A stretch of DNA of 64,000 nt, taken from NCBI RefSeq assembly GCF_027596085.1, contig NC_072464.1:15622624-15686623 (forward strand), read 5' to 3'. Of this stretch, positions 48,073-59,106 are shown one piece after another. Positions within the stretch are counted from its first letter, which is position 1. The number at the start of each line of letters is the position of its first letter. The notes beneath the pieces were generated by a model. That model had not been told where the DNA came from and ran no database searches. It was given only the letters and a program-made list of their open reading frames with translations. The translations under genes were made by a program, and so were the position numbers. The DNA is from Anoplopoma fimbria (Eukaryota > Chordata > Actinopteri > Perciformes > Anoplopomatidae).

Positions 48073-51000
48073 TGAGGCTCCATTTCATAACATTTTTTAT
48101 AAAAATCTGCATACCTAAATAGGAAAAAAAGGATATTTTTTTGTGTCTTGCAAAGTGACTTGTATAAGCCTAACAATACTAAATATACACATAGATATTT
48201 CTGAAATTGACGTATTTCTCAGGAGTACAGTCTCCAATGATAACACTGTCCAATGTTTAGAAAATCTACCCAGGATGTTAAGTTTTAAAGTATCCATACC
48301 TGCACCACCTGGGTACAGACTGCCTTAGGTGAGTAATGGAAGGTGGCCTAGTAAAGGAGGTATTAGTAAAGGCTAGCATGGATGACGTTCAACGTTTAAT
48401 TTATGTATTAACTGATAAAAAGCTAGATAAGGAGAAAGTAGTGCTAACTGCCAAATAACCACCTACGGAAATGCTGTGGCATTAATGTGTGCATTGTACA
48501 TTACGTTAGCTGCAACATGGGTTGCTTACCTGTCAAAATATTACGACAACTCTGCATCAATATTATTTACATTTTTAATGTGCCTAAAGTTCTCTCCTTC
48601 TTTGAAATGCTGCACTAATATTCAAGCAAAACTATGCACACAGCGGGCAGTTCATGAGGCCTGGTTGAGCAATCACAATAAAAACAGATCTGGACTCACT
48701 TTGCCTGAAATTCTCAGCAGTCATTGAGTAAACAGAGGGTTGGCCAGCCTTGATCAGAAACCATGCACACTCTTAAAAAACAAGCACACCCCTTGCCACG
48801 ATTACCGCCCCCACAAGCATGTCCTTTTAAGATTAGATCAATGTTGATTCCTTTTTAATGATATGATTTGTAGCACATAGACACACATATGCTGGGGCTT
48901 TCCAATCTAAAAAAGATAATCTGTTTAGGATATGAGGCTTTAAACTAAGGTCACTATTGTGTTCCACAAACGAGCCTCAGATTTTGGCACATTATCCTTT
49001 CCATCATGGCCTTGACAGGATGCATAATGTGAACATTAGCCGTTGGTGTTCAAATCCAGCACCAATAGTACTGCAGGTCTAACCCTTTAAAAAACTGAAG
49101 AAGAAGGCTGCTGAGATGCTTTATACTGAATTGAAAGTTCTTTATTGTACACATGAGCTGTTATTACAGCAGTCCTGCACAGTTAAATGGCCTTTCTTGT
49201 GTAGAACATTTGATAGAACACTAGTGCCCTCTGTCAGCCTCAACCAGGATATCACACATTTAATGTTTTCCTTCTTTAGGTTCATTTGACTTCTTGTGTA
49301 TTATTATTTATAGGAGTTGCATTTTATTTTAAATTTACTGCAACATTGCTGAGTTTCATCATAAGAGTGAAACATTTCTGTTTGTTTGTTTTGTTGTGCT
49401 TTGACAATGTTTTTTTTTTTTTCCTCTGGCAGTACATTTTTTTTATAATATAATAAGCCTTACCTTAAATCAATTATTATAATAATGTATGGTATTGTAT
49501 TGTATTGTATTGTATTGTATTTACTAATGCAGTTAAATGACAAGCAATTTCCCTGGTTTGATTATTAATGTTAAAATAGTTGAATGTGGAATACAAATAA
49601 AGCATTTCACAACGCTATCTGAATTGGTGCATGCCGTACTGGTACATACTGTATGCTTTGTGTGAAACTACATTGTCAGTAAACGGAAGTCATTATGTTT
49701 CTAAGGATACTGTTTTCCTGGTAACCTTTGGTTGGTATCACTGAAACCACACTTATCTGAATCCCTCTGATCTGTTAATATATGTATGATGCAATTTTTT
49801 CAATCTAGGATTTGGACAAATTCAGCCCTTTCTTTTTTAAATGTCTCGCCATATTGCATGCCTTTTTTTAAAAAAAAAAAAAAACAATTGCAGGATGATA
49901 ACAACTTGAATAAAATAAATATATTTATAGCAGCAGACTTTGCAGTTGTGAGCATGAGAATATGACAAGTAACCAGAATCATGCAGAAACCAAACCCGTG
50001 GGTGTAAAGTCAGGGGGCTCGATTTGAGGTGAAAGGGTCTTGAGGCAGCTATTAGGTTTTCTACGCGTGTGTGAAACTGAAAATTGATTGTGGGAAAGGA
50101 GCATTGCTTCAGACATAGATATTTATCTACTGTAGACCACGCAACATTTTCCACTCTGGGTCTGTCTATGTACCCTCATTGTAGACCAAGGCAAGCTTAT
50201 ATCACCATAATTTACATCTCTTTGCAACTACTGAATAATAAGTCTAAATGGAGCCAACTCCTCGCTGCAAAACAAAGGAGTTTAAAGCTACTAAATTCAA
50301 AATGTAGAGCCTTAATTTAGCAGCAAACAACAACTTGGTATTTAAAATTTTTTGAAAAAAAGATTTATGGTGTCATGAGCAGAGAATAAAGTCACAGTCC
50401 CTCTGTATGTTGTAATCCCAGTATGTGTGCAAATAAACGTCTGCACAGCAACCTTGCAGAAGATTAGCGCTTACCGTTAGCTGCTAGCCACCAGCTTCGC
50501 CGTTGTCATGTTGAGAGGCCGTGTACAGCCAATCCCTCAATCATAGATATGCTCTGAATTTGGAAACATCTTTAACATTGATCTCATGCTATGTTGATGT
50601 AATGAATGGCAGATGATTCCATTGCAATGCATTAGTTCCAGGGCTCTGTTGATGTGCACTTTTGCATTCTGGAATGGCCTACACCCACACCTAAGTGGAA
50701 TAGAGCCATGTCGCTAGCTTCGCCCTTTGCTTTCCCTGCTGTCAAATTTGTATATCACTATTCTTAAATGCTAGGAAGTCCATTAAATGGGGTTTTAAGG
50801 TTAAGGATGTGTTCAGCTTGAACATACTGAAGGACTCTGTGGATTAGTTCTGTCGCTTGTAAATGTTATCCAATTCCTTTTCCTGGAACCTAAAGAGTAA
50901 CATATGGTTTCTCCTATGCTATATATAAATGTCCAGATGATTTTTCAGAGAAATGCAACACGCTGATAACTAGCAGAGCTCTGACAACTGATATTAGAGA

Positions 51001-52619
51001 AGCTAATTAAACTTCGCATTTTTTACTACATGGTGGCAGATGTGTTTTAGAATTTAGGTTTTCAAGTTCTGATAAAATGAAAGGTTTGATCACAATAGAT
51101 ATTTAGATGGATATTTACTCATGAACTCATTTTGAACTCACGCTAGTTAAAGATAATTTGAAAAATGTAAAAGCTATTCTGTGTAACTATCAGATGTGTA
51201 TGTTGGTATGAAAAAAGAAGAGGGAGCATAAATAGACAGCTTTTAAAACTCAAGTTCTAAAAGGAAAATGAACTCTGAACTATTTCAAATATTTTAACAT
51301 TGTTACAATGCTTCACATGTCTCATATTGTCTTTGGTTTAAAGGAAGTATTTCTTGAATGTTCAAAATTTTAGTATCACTTAAAGATAAATATCATAACC
51401 TATTGGGTTTACTTAATGTGTATGTCGTGTTACCATGTTAGTCCACTTTATGCGGTACTCTTACCAAAGAGGTTTAAAGCATTCAGGATACAGACACCAG
51501 ATGATGGCAGATGATCAATGTAATATGGTTCAGGTAACATAAAGGAGAGCAAAAAAATATTAAGAGTGTCAGTCTTTTTTTTTAAACAGTATAGCAGACT
51601 ATCCACCATAAGTATAAGATATGTTAGACTACATCAGAAAATGATATACTGTAAAAATTATGACTTATGATTATATTCCATTTTAAGATCACATTAAAAT
51701 CGAAATCACATAATAATCATGCAAAATATTAGAAGACATCGGCAGCACTTTTCTTCAACTTTGCAAAATACAACTTCATACTTGGTTTTAACAAATGTCA
51801 ACTGTTGCTGTCCCTTGTGTTACCATAGGAGGGAGCTGCAGTTAAACACAGGTAATCCGTATCAATGTTAGAGAGGTGCAGCTACTGCTGAGGTTGACAA
51901 CACCCAACATTGGAAAAATAAACAAGAAAACATAGAGATAGCAGTGATTTAAACAATAATGGGATAAATAACTACTACTACAATCCTCTTTCTACTGCTA
52001 CCACTATTGTCAAATACTGGCTCTGCTAATGTAGAAGGACAAGTGACAGCCACTCTATCCACCAAAAGAATTGATTCATATTTGAGTAGAGATTATCACA
52101 AAAGTGACTGAGTTTGAATGACTTTGACCATTGTTGACATTCCTGATGCTCTATAGATGGAGAATTGTACAAGCAAGGCCACTGTTGCAACAGGAAAACT
52201 GCTAAATAGAATTGCAGTAAGAGACCAGTATAAGTCTTCTATTTAATAATTTCTAATTATATTAATTAATTAAAGTCATTATAATGAAATGGCCTTTTTT
52301 CAGTGTTAGCACATTTTGCAAGCAGTGCTCTTGGAGGCTTCATGTGAACTGAATAATAGACGAATTTGAGGCAGTTCCCAATGATACGCATTTGGAAACC
52401 TAATGAGGAGGAAAGTGCTTACGATGAATATGATTTTTTTCCACAAACAACAGAGTTGAAAATATTATTATTGTGGTTTTGTCTGTTAATAGGCAATGAA
52501 TATGCATGACCATTTCAAAAAAGCATTCAAACACACACATGGAAGTATGATGTCAAAAATGGCCCACCACTGAGTGAAAGACCATGCTATGTTCATTTTC
52601 AAAATATAGTTCTTACTTC
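48073..52619. other. Intergenic DNA
   Basis: No gene is recognised. It contains a (GTATT)6 array at 49,492-49,521 and several A/T homopolymers (such as the T7A15-type junction near 49,864-49,885). The open frames, at most 105 codons, have no recognisable domain. Confidence 0.55.
49492..49521 (+). repeat. (GTATT)6 pentanucleotide repeat
   Basis: Six perfect GTATT units in AT-rich DNA, a short simple repeat without other context. Confidence 0.95.
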
Positions 52620-53225
52620 ATAGACGAGTGGGTTTGTACTGTTTACAACCTTTTCGGCTTGTGACCTTTTACAAAAAAAACATGGTGTAAATGTGGCCCC
52701 TCTTGTCATGTTTATTTGTTAACGAGTTCACCAGAAATATTCCCCCTACACTTCTCAGATGGTTTCATATAAAACAAGTTTGAGGTTTTAAAGAGGTAAA
52801 TCAAAAAAACACAAAGGCAACGATCAGAATCAAGTAAAAATAGAGAAGAGAGAGAGAATACAAATCTGTTAAGCTGTATTTTGTTTTTACTTCTTCTGTA
52901 GCCCTTTAATCAGCTCACAACCGCTCTGATTTATCTTGAGAACCTTTGGAGGGGGCCCGACCCCAGGGTTTGGAACCACTGGTGTAAACTAAAAACTACC
53001 TGTACCTAATACTAGCTCCACTTTGATCAGTGGCAACAATTAAATACTACTTACATCTAATACTAAACAATCTAATAATGTAATGTATAATACAGTAATA
53101 CTTTAAACAATATCAATCACAGTCATTTTTTTTTACTGAACATGTACTTCTACTTTTACTTAAGCTGGATTTTGAATGAAGAACTACTTTTTTATATTTG
53201 CACAACATTGTATAAATACTGTTGT
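52620..53225 (+). repeat. Teleost dispersed repeat, 5' part (interrupted)
   Basis: Recognisable blocks in order are TTTCGGCTTGTGACC, ACAAATCTGTTAAGCTGTAT, TTGAGAACCTTTGGAGG and CCCGACCCCAGGGTTTGGAA then CCACTGG. Next come CTAGCTCCACTTTGATCAG, a run of TAATA words, and CTTCTACTTTTACTTAAG with GGATTTTGAATG. I recall this order from an abundant fish repeat that normally ends '…GAGTACTTCTTCCACCACTG'. That end is found only at 53,566-53,592, after an inserted second element. It has no coding capacity, and the family name is not certain. Confidence 0.75.
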
Positions 53226-53565
53226 TATGTTGGGTGGACGTATTGGCAGAAAAGGAACAAATATATTTCATGTATAATGACCTGAAACTAAGGATCTTGT
53301 TTTCATTACCTTAGAATGAGCGCTTTATATCCGGGGCGAGTACTCTTCACACCTCGGTATTGTTGCACCGCCTTGTTTCTACAGAATCCCAGAACAGACG
53401 AAACAATCAATAGCTCAAGAGGGAGCCTTTGGGGGTTTTGTTACATGAAAACCGTTGTAGTTTTTTCCAACAGCTTGGAAAGGTAGGGGAAAACGGTGAT
53501 GTATTCGGTTGGTTGCTATCTGACTTCTAGATGACGCTAAATCCTACACACTGCCTTTATGTTAG
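53226..53565 (+). mobile_element. Second repeat nested inside the first
   Basis: The blocks are ATAATGACCTGAAACTAAGG, CATTACCTTAGAATGAGCGC, TTTATATCCGGGGCGAG and TGTTGCACCGCCTTGTTTCT. They continue with ACAGAATCCCAGAACAGACG, CAGCTTGGAAAGGTAGGG, GGTTGGTTGCTATCTGAC and CTAAATCCTACACACTGCC. This is the order of another abundant fish repeat as I recall it. A fragment of the same 3' end is at about 63,135-63,203. Exact borders are uncertain by some tens of bases because no target duplication is obvious. Confidence 0.7.
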
Positions 53566-53592
53566 AGGTCTGAGTACTTCTTCCACCACTGG
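53566..53592 (+). repeat. 3' end of the interrupted dispersed repeat
   Basis: AGGTCTGAGTACTTCTTCCA followed by CCACTGG is the expected terminus of the repeat begun at 52,620, displaced by the insertion at 53,226-53,565. Confidence 0.7.
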
Positions 53593-55689
53593 ATAATTGA
53601 TAGTTTACTCTGTGCTGCCATTGTCTTTGCTTTCCAACATTTAAAATAAAACAGCATGGTGGTTGTTCTGAGAATAAACTAATAAGCGTCTTGATACATT
53701 TGAAGAAAGAATAGGCCATGTAGTAGAAACTTATTTTGCTGAGTTGTGCGGCCCATAAATGACCGGGTCGATTCAAATCTTTTCTGGTTGTTTCCAGGTA
53801 TACATCTCATAGTGAACACTGAGGTCATGAGGTATGTAATCTGGCTGGGTGATGTTATCACTTCCTCAAACTTATTTTAAAACAATCTTCACCATCTAAA
53901 ATATTTGTTGGCATTATTTTAATTTACAGCGTTACAGCACCAACCCATCAGCTGTTTCCACTATTACGTCTTAAATATCTGCTGAAGCTTGGATTAGAGG
54001 TTACTAATATGCATAAATAGTTTTTTATACACATTTATGACTAAGGTGGAATGAAAGTTTCTATCACCAGAATGTGTTTTCAGTCAATCTTTGCAAAAAA
54101 AAAAAAAAAAAATACTGCTAATCCTGATTTGTGTTACTGTATTGATACACTGCTATCAGGTGCTCACCTTGCGGTTTCTTCATTGGAAACCAGTAGTGAC
54201 TATGGCTTGTAAAACTATCAGCTTACATCTAAGAACTGTGACTATATCACCCAAACTCAAGCGGACCCCATAACTACTGGACGGGAATTGCCTCTGATTC
54301 AAATGAACAAAAACATCAGGGGTTCAATTCACCAAGGAACTCCCCACTATAGTCAGGACTGTAGTGTCACTTTGGATTTATTCATTTATATGCGTGGGTG
54401 TACTGCTTTGGCGTGTATGTGACACCTGTCCTGTCTTTAATTAGTTTGAGGTTTCTGATTGCAGTTGGTGGTCCAACCAAATCTGGAGCATCTGGGCCCA
54501 ATGCTCATCAAACATAGATGATTAGCCACAGTGTTCGACATTAAACTCTCTCCCTCACATACATATTCACACAAATCCATATTAAACGGCTGATGTCACT
54601 GACTAGCAGGATTTACTTCTTGAATTAGACTAAGTCATTAATTTACTGGCATTTGCTTGCCAGTGGGCCTGGTTCTGACATAATTAAACATTTTTTTTGC
54701 TAGGCATCAGTTATCATATGCAGACCGCAAATGGCTCTGCACAGAAATTCACTGCAGGATTTATTTAGATAGCCAGCATGTGGTCAAAAACCCATGCTGA
54801 TTAAATGCCTTAAATGATGATTTAAGTCAGCATGATTTGAATGACTCCTTTGAGGAGCTTGTCAGAACATATTATTGTTATTTGTATGTCATTATGTCAG
54901 AAAATGAGGTGCACTAGAAAGCGCAGACTGGGTCTAATTAGATAAAAACTGCAGTTACAGTTACATTTGTTAGAATACTACTGTTGTCCTTCTGCTAATG
55001 TTACAATTAGTCTTTGCAGCATCCTTTTATGATCACCTCAATCGCTTCCGCAACTTCTTATCCTGCATTTATTACGTTCCATACTGCTGATGAGCATAGT
55101 CGTCATTATTGTCATCATCCAACAGTGACATATCAGCAGGGCCTCATCTGCCAATATTAGCTTTGGCCTCAATTACAAAGATAGTCCTCTTGGTTACAAT
55201 TTGTTACAAGAAATTAAAGCATCCTTCTCAAAAATACTTATCTTGTGCATTCATGTTAAACATATATTTTTTACACTCAATTATTGACCTTGATATTGAC
55301 TTAAAAAATCTCCTTTGGTGGTGGCCCTCAGGCCGTTTGTTTGAAAACAATATATCTAATCTTATTTTAATGTACAATGTTTCTTACTATTTAAGGCTTG
55401 TATATCTGCCCAAGACTACAGAAAACACCTGGCAAATTACACATCTTTTTGCTTGTTTTATTTAAAGTTCATGCTATTTGTGCATTGTCCCTGTTCATAA
55501 AGATGTTAGAAGTGACAATCTGCATTTACATAATCATGAATTAATTAAAAAATAAGTATTTTCTGGCAAATTTGAGGAATGACTGCAGGATGTGTGTGTA
55601 AAAAAAAAAGAAAAAAAAAAAAAAAAAAAAAAGCAAATGTCCTTGAGTGCACTGTAATCCCTATGGAAATACTTAACGAGTGTGTCAGT
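53593..55689. other. Intergenic DNA with a candidate conserved non-coding block
   Basis: No gene is recognised. The open frames (118 codons at 55,109-55,465 plus, 118 codons at 55,534-55,890 minus) are low-complexity or featureless. The candidate regulatory block is listed separately. A poly-A/AAAG tract lies at about 55,601-55,633. Confidence 0.5.
54370..54880. promoter_or_regulatory. Candidate conserved non-coding element (enhancer-like)
   Basis: About 500 bp, about 1.3 kb upstream of the CpG-rich promoter region, without repeats or usable open frames. It is rich in homeodomain-type cores (TAATTA/TTAATTA/ATTTA), a CAGATG/CAGCATGTGG E-box-like word and the paired words GCCTTAAATGATGATTTAAG. 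CpG is almost absent. Vertebrate developmental genes are often flanked by such elements. Conservation itself cannot be seen from one sequence, so this is inference. Confidence 0.25.
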
Positions 55690-56345
55690 TATGAGTTGGT
55701 CGCCACAGGAATATAACCTGTCTGCAGCCTCAGAAACAAGAGGCCCCCTTTGTAACCTAATCGATCGTCGAGGACAGACGCAGACCGGGTCCGCACTCTG
55801 TGCTCGGTGTCTCTGTGTCACACCGGGAGGAGAGATGGAGGAGGAAGTCAGCGGTGGATAGAACAACTGTTGCTGCCGCTGCGGAACCAAACTACATGTC
55901 GGTCCGCGTGTCGGGCTAGAATGAAGTCTGTTCCAAACCGAGACATTCAGTCGGGATCAATGTGCAAGTTCACGGGATCATATAAACTCCTACGTGTTTA
56001 AGGTAAATAAAAAAAACAAAAAAAAAAAAAAAAAGAAACACACGAGTGCATGCATGGGTTTCCTGTTGGCTATTAACTATCCATTCCGTTGCGGCTTTAT
56101 TGTAGCCTAGCTGTTCACTAATACCCGCTGTCCGGACTAAACTGAGCGGCCGGAGGCGAGTGTGTCTGCGGCAGAAAAGGGTCAGACGAGAGGACGTCTG
56201 TGCGACGGACGGGAGAGCCAGACGGGCTGGTGCTGTTAGACTGCGGTGATCGGGTAACCTGTTGAATCGGAGCCGAGCTGTCAGTCAGATCCGAGCCATG
56301 CGGCCGACACAGCCGCAAATCCCTTAACGCGAGAAACACAGCGCG
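55690..56345 (+). promoter_or_regulatory. CpG-rich region, upstream promoter / possible alternative first exon
   Basis: CpG density rises sharply (TCGATCGTCGAGG, CGGTCCGCGTGTCGGG, CGGCCGGAGGCGAG, GACGGACGGGAG, CATGCGGCCGACACAGCCGC). A donor-like AAG|GTAAATAA at 56,003 would end an untranslated exon with 3' end at 56,002. The strand is taken from the downstream coding exon. The inner boundaries and the transcription start cannot be placed from sequence alone. Confidence 0.55.
56003..56008 (+). other. Predicted splice donor of alternative exon 1a
   Basis: GTTTAAG|GTAAAT. The same seven bases around the junction (AAGGTAAAT, with TTA/TGA before) recur at 57,568. A usable donor in a CpG island suggests one of two first exons. 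It is inferred from the consensus only. Confidence 0.35.
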
Positions 56346-56787
56346 GTGCCACGATAGCGACCTAAAAAAAATAATATATATATATATTAAAAAAAAATAA
56401 AAAAAACAACAGGTGATGGTTGTTTTCCCAGTGATGGAATGTTTTCACGCCAGGTTACAATGCGCACAGTTCTTACCCCCCCCTCTCCTCCTCCTACCCC
56501 CTTTAAATGCTGACATATACATGTGTTAACACTGCTATGTAAAAGTCCTGCTGTGGACGTACTAGGAAGTCGTGTCAAATATTTATTTATAGACAAAAAA
56601 AATATATATATATTGACAAAAAAAAAAAAAAAAAAAAAAAAAATCATTTTCATTTCTGAATTTGCTGTCACATTGTTTGGTTTTTAATTGAAGGTGAGAA
56701 CGTGGAGCAGTTTCATCATTGCACATGACAGTTTTTAAAACGCGCGACGCTCTGCCGGTGCGCCCTTGAGTCTCATCTCTCCACACC

Positions 56788-56810
56788 GCTGCTGCTGCTG
56801 CTGCTGCTGC
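56788..56810 (+). repeat. (GCT)7 trinucleotide repeat
   Basis: Seven GCT units plus GC, in the CpG-rich 5' region. If transcribed it lies in the 5' UTR, so length changes would alter UTR structure but no protein. Confidence 0.95.
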
Positions 56811-56865
56811 CTGCGGATTTCCAGTTTCATGGTTGTTGAAAATAGCTCGGCTGCTCCCTGCCACT

Positions 56866-56940
56866 ATGGCTAATTCCTTAGGAACCGGTGGATCCAGTTT
56901 GATCCATCCCTCTCTTTATTTCCCTTCACCAACTTGTTGA
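56866..56940 (+). other. Possible upstream ORF, 24 codons
   Basis: ACTATGG is a modest Kozak context. The frame reads MANSLGTGGSSLIHPSLYFP and stops after four more residues. If the transcript starts upstream of it, this is a short uORF in the 5' UTR. It has no recognised similarity and could be chance. Confidence 0.2.
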
Positions 56941-56959
56941 GTCTCTCCCCCCCCACTCA

Positions 56960-56961
<2 letters not shown>

Positions 56962-57014
<53 letters not shown>
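56962..57014. repeat. (CA)n microsatellite in 5' region
   Basis: About 26 CA units within the CpG-rich region. The neighbouring frames of Cys-Val or His-Thr repeats are products of it. Confidence 0.97.
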
Positions 57015-57018
<4 letters not shown>

Positions 57019-57118
57019 TCGGTGTTCCTACTGTAAAGAAGAAAGAACAAAAAAAAAAAAAAAAAAAAAAGTGCGACGTGCACGGCTCAGCTCGTGGTAG
57101 TGCGACTTCTGGAGAAAT

Positions 57119-57163
57119 GGAGTGAGTGTGAATGGAGTGAGAGTGAATGGAGTGAGTGTAGGT
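57119..57163 (+). repeat. 15-bp minisatellite, three units
   Basis: GGAGTGAGTGTGAAT, GGAGTGAGAGTGAAT and GGAGTGAGTGTAGGT follow directly after one another. It lies in the probable untranslated exon 1. Confidence 0.9.
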
Positions 57164-57497
57164 AGCTACTCGATGAGAAGGTGTCGCCTTTTCTTTTTTT
57201 TTTTTTAAAGTGGAAAACTCGACGGGACGCGCGCAGAAGAGGCTTTGACGCAGCGACGGGCGCCTGTAGGAAACTGTAGATGCGCTCCTGCTCAACTTTT
57301 TGTCTGCTTTTTCTCAATCTGCTCACATTGATTGACAGACACATCTCTCACTGCAGTGGTGTTGTTATTGAAACATGCTACCCTGAGTGGTTTTTATTTT
57401 ATTTTTTTATTTTTTTCCCTGTCCTACGAGAGATCACTGGACAACATAGATCATTTTGACTTCTTTTGCTTCATTAAAGGGAGGTGGAGACAGTTTA

Positions 57498-57512
57498 CCC
57501 CCCCCCCCCCCC
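57498..57512 (+). repeat. Poly-C tract (15 C)
   Basis: A run of 15 C about 55 bases before the predicted exon 1 donor. A pyrimidine tract of this kind in a 5' UTR could bind poly(C)-binding proteins, which is speculation. Confidence 0.95.
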
Positions 57513-57567
57513 ATCCCATCCCTCGTCATTGACTGAAACAACCTACTGGTAGGGGAGACGCTTGAAG

Positions 57568-59059
57568 GTAAATATATTAAGTCACCTTTTTTTTTTTTTT
57601 ATATATATATTATATATACACAAATGCATGTTACTTTCTGGTTTTGCTTTCAGGTGTAAACTGAAAGGCTGAAAAAGCTTTTCCAACTTTCTGTGACTGT
57701 AAAGTGGCCAAAGTTTCCCTACTTGTAGATTCAGAGGGAGGCCAAATTAGGAGTTCAGGTCATTAAGGACATTGTTTCTGGCTAGGAGTCAGATTACCAT
57801 CATCGTTGTTATACAGTATACTGCAATAAAAAAAAATAGTCACATCCAGTAACACTGACTAAGGATGTTGGGGGTTTCTGCATGGAGCCCATAGGCTAAA
57901 AGAAACACTTTCAATGACACCTCTGAGTTCTTCTTTTAATGAAAGGGTTAAACTGTATGTTCACCAAGGAAGCCAGCAGTTGTGCTGTGGCACAATACAC
58001 TTTTGTTATGTGACCTGACTCTGTATTTAAATAGTTCTTAGCGAACTTTACTACAACTATCTCTGATGCAATGCTATTCCATATTATAATAATCTTAACA
58101 CACTTTATACGAGTTGACTTTAATACATATTCTATACAGCAATAACAACGGGTCCAGGGACACAGATGGACCCAGACTTTAATTTGCAATTCATAAAAAT
58201 TAGAATGAACTTAACTTTTTTACAACTTACTCAAAGAATCCTGTTAACACCATGTATTATTAAAATGCCCAGAAATGGTTTTTTTTTCCCACTTTAAAAC
58301 ATGTTGGTCGTGTTTTAAGGTGTAACTCTCCACAGTTGAATGCCTCGTGTTTCATTTGAAGTGTATGCTATTTATTGTGTTGCTTGGTCAGTCTAATATT
58401 TGCCAAAAAAATTGAGAGGATACAGCTTACAGATAACTGCTTTAATGTTGTGAATGGGTACATTTATATTTATTCCTCTCCTGTTTCTGAATAAGTAATA
58501 ACAGCTTAAATAATCAATCGCAGGATTTCTGAGTTAGGTCTCTTACATGATATATAATAGTGTAAAACGCAGAAAATGGGGCGACCATGCAAGCTTTAAT
58601 TTAACATCAACAAAAACATTTTTATAGAGAACATGAAACAAAAGTGTTGCTGTTACCTCATTTAAAATAGTTCATATGGGGCAGCTTTCTAAATATAAAT
58701 GACCGTTCTCTAATTCGAAAACTTCACAGACCAGAGTCTCTGTTGTAATGCAACAGAGACTATGTGCACCGTAATCCATTCATATGAAGCTGCTAAACAG
58801 CCTTGAATTTGGTTATTAATATGACTTTAAACGAATATATAGTCTACAGGTTTGTGGCGTTTGAATGAATACTTGATCAAGGTTAACTCTGAAGTTGCAC
58901 TTCATTGTTTAATGCGATTATAATGAGACCGAATTCTGGCTGCACAGCTTTTAAGAGACACATATTTGGTTTTGACAAATTAAGAATAAAGATAAGAAAT
59001 ATACACGTTATTAAAAAAAATTAAATGTTGCGGTAATATTTCTTTTTTTTCCACTCTAG
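57568..59059 (+). other. Predicted intron 1
   Basis: It begins GTAAATATAT and ends TTTTTTTTCCACTCTAG, a strong polypyrimidine tract and acceptor. The interior is AT-rich and unremarkable apart from a perfect 11-bp hairpin at 58,735-58,761. If exon 1a is used instead, the intron starts at 56,003. Confidence 0.5.
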
Positions 59060-59106
59060 TACTCCCAAAGCACTTGAAATGGAGGCTCCCGAAGGCTACT
59101 GTGCTA
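59060..59106 (+). CDS. First coding exon (partial) of an unidentified gene, possibly Ikaros-family zinc finger
   Basis: Exon of 47 bases: acceptor …CCACTCTAG at 59,059, 19 untranslated bases, ATG at 59,079 and donor A|GTAAGT at 59,107. Coding sequence is 59,079-59,106, reading MEAPEGYCA plus the first base of the next codon (phase 1). Both splice sites match consensus closely, and the exon lies 1.5 kb downstream of the CpG-rich region on the same strand, so it is likely a genuine translation start. Ikaros-family genes start with a tiny coding exon after a non-coding exon; as I recall, IKZF1 and IKZF2 both leave it in phase 1 and mammalian Helios begins METEAIDGY. The shared E-A-x-x-G-Y spacing is suggestive. 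Nine residues cannot prove identity, the zinc-finger exons lie beyond the window, and another gene is possible. Confidence in the exon is about 0.6; in the Ikaros-family identity, about 0.3. Confidence 0.55.

Larger units (their letters stand above)
56690..57567 (+). promoter_or_regulatory. CpG-rich core promoter and probable untranslated exon 1
   Basis: GC-rich blocks (AAACGCGCGACGCTCTGCCGG, GACGGGACGCGCGCAGAAG, GACGCAGCGACGGGCG) alternate with simple repeats: (GCT)7 at 56,788, CA at 56,962, A-runs at 57,051-57,070, three 15-bp units at 57,119 and C15 at 57,498. The stretch ends in CTTGAAG|GTAAAT at 57,567/57,568, a good donor. A spliced message would join it to the ATG exon at 59,060. No TATA box is evident, as usual for CpG-island promoters. 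The start site is unknown. Confidence 0.6.

Noticed and set aside
55109..55890. Two 118-codon open frames near the CpG region
   Set aside because: The plus frame is featureless, and the minus frame runs through a poly-A/AAAG tract read as poly-Phe. It ends inside the CpG-rich block on the strand opposite the predicted gene.
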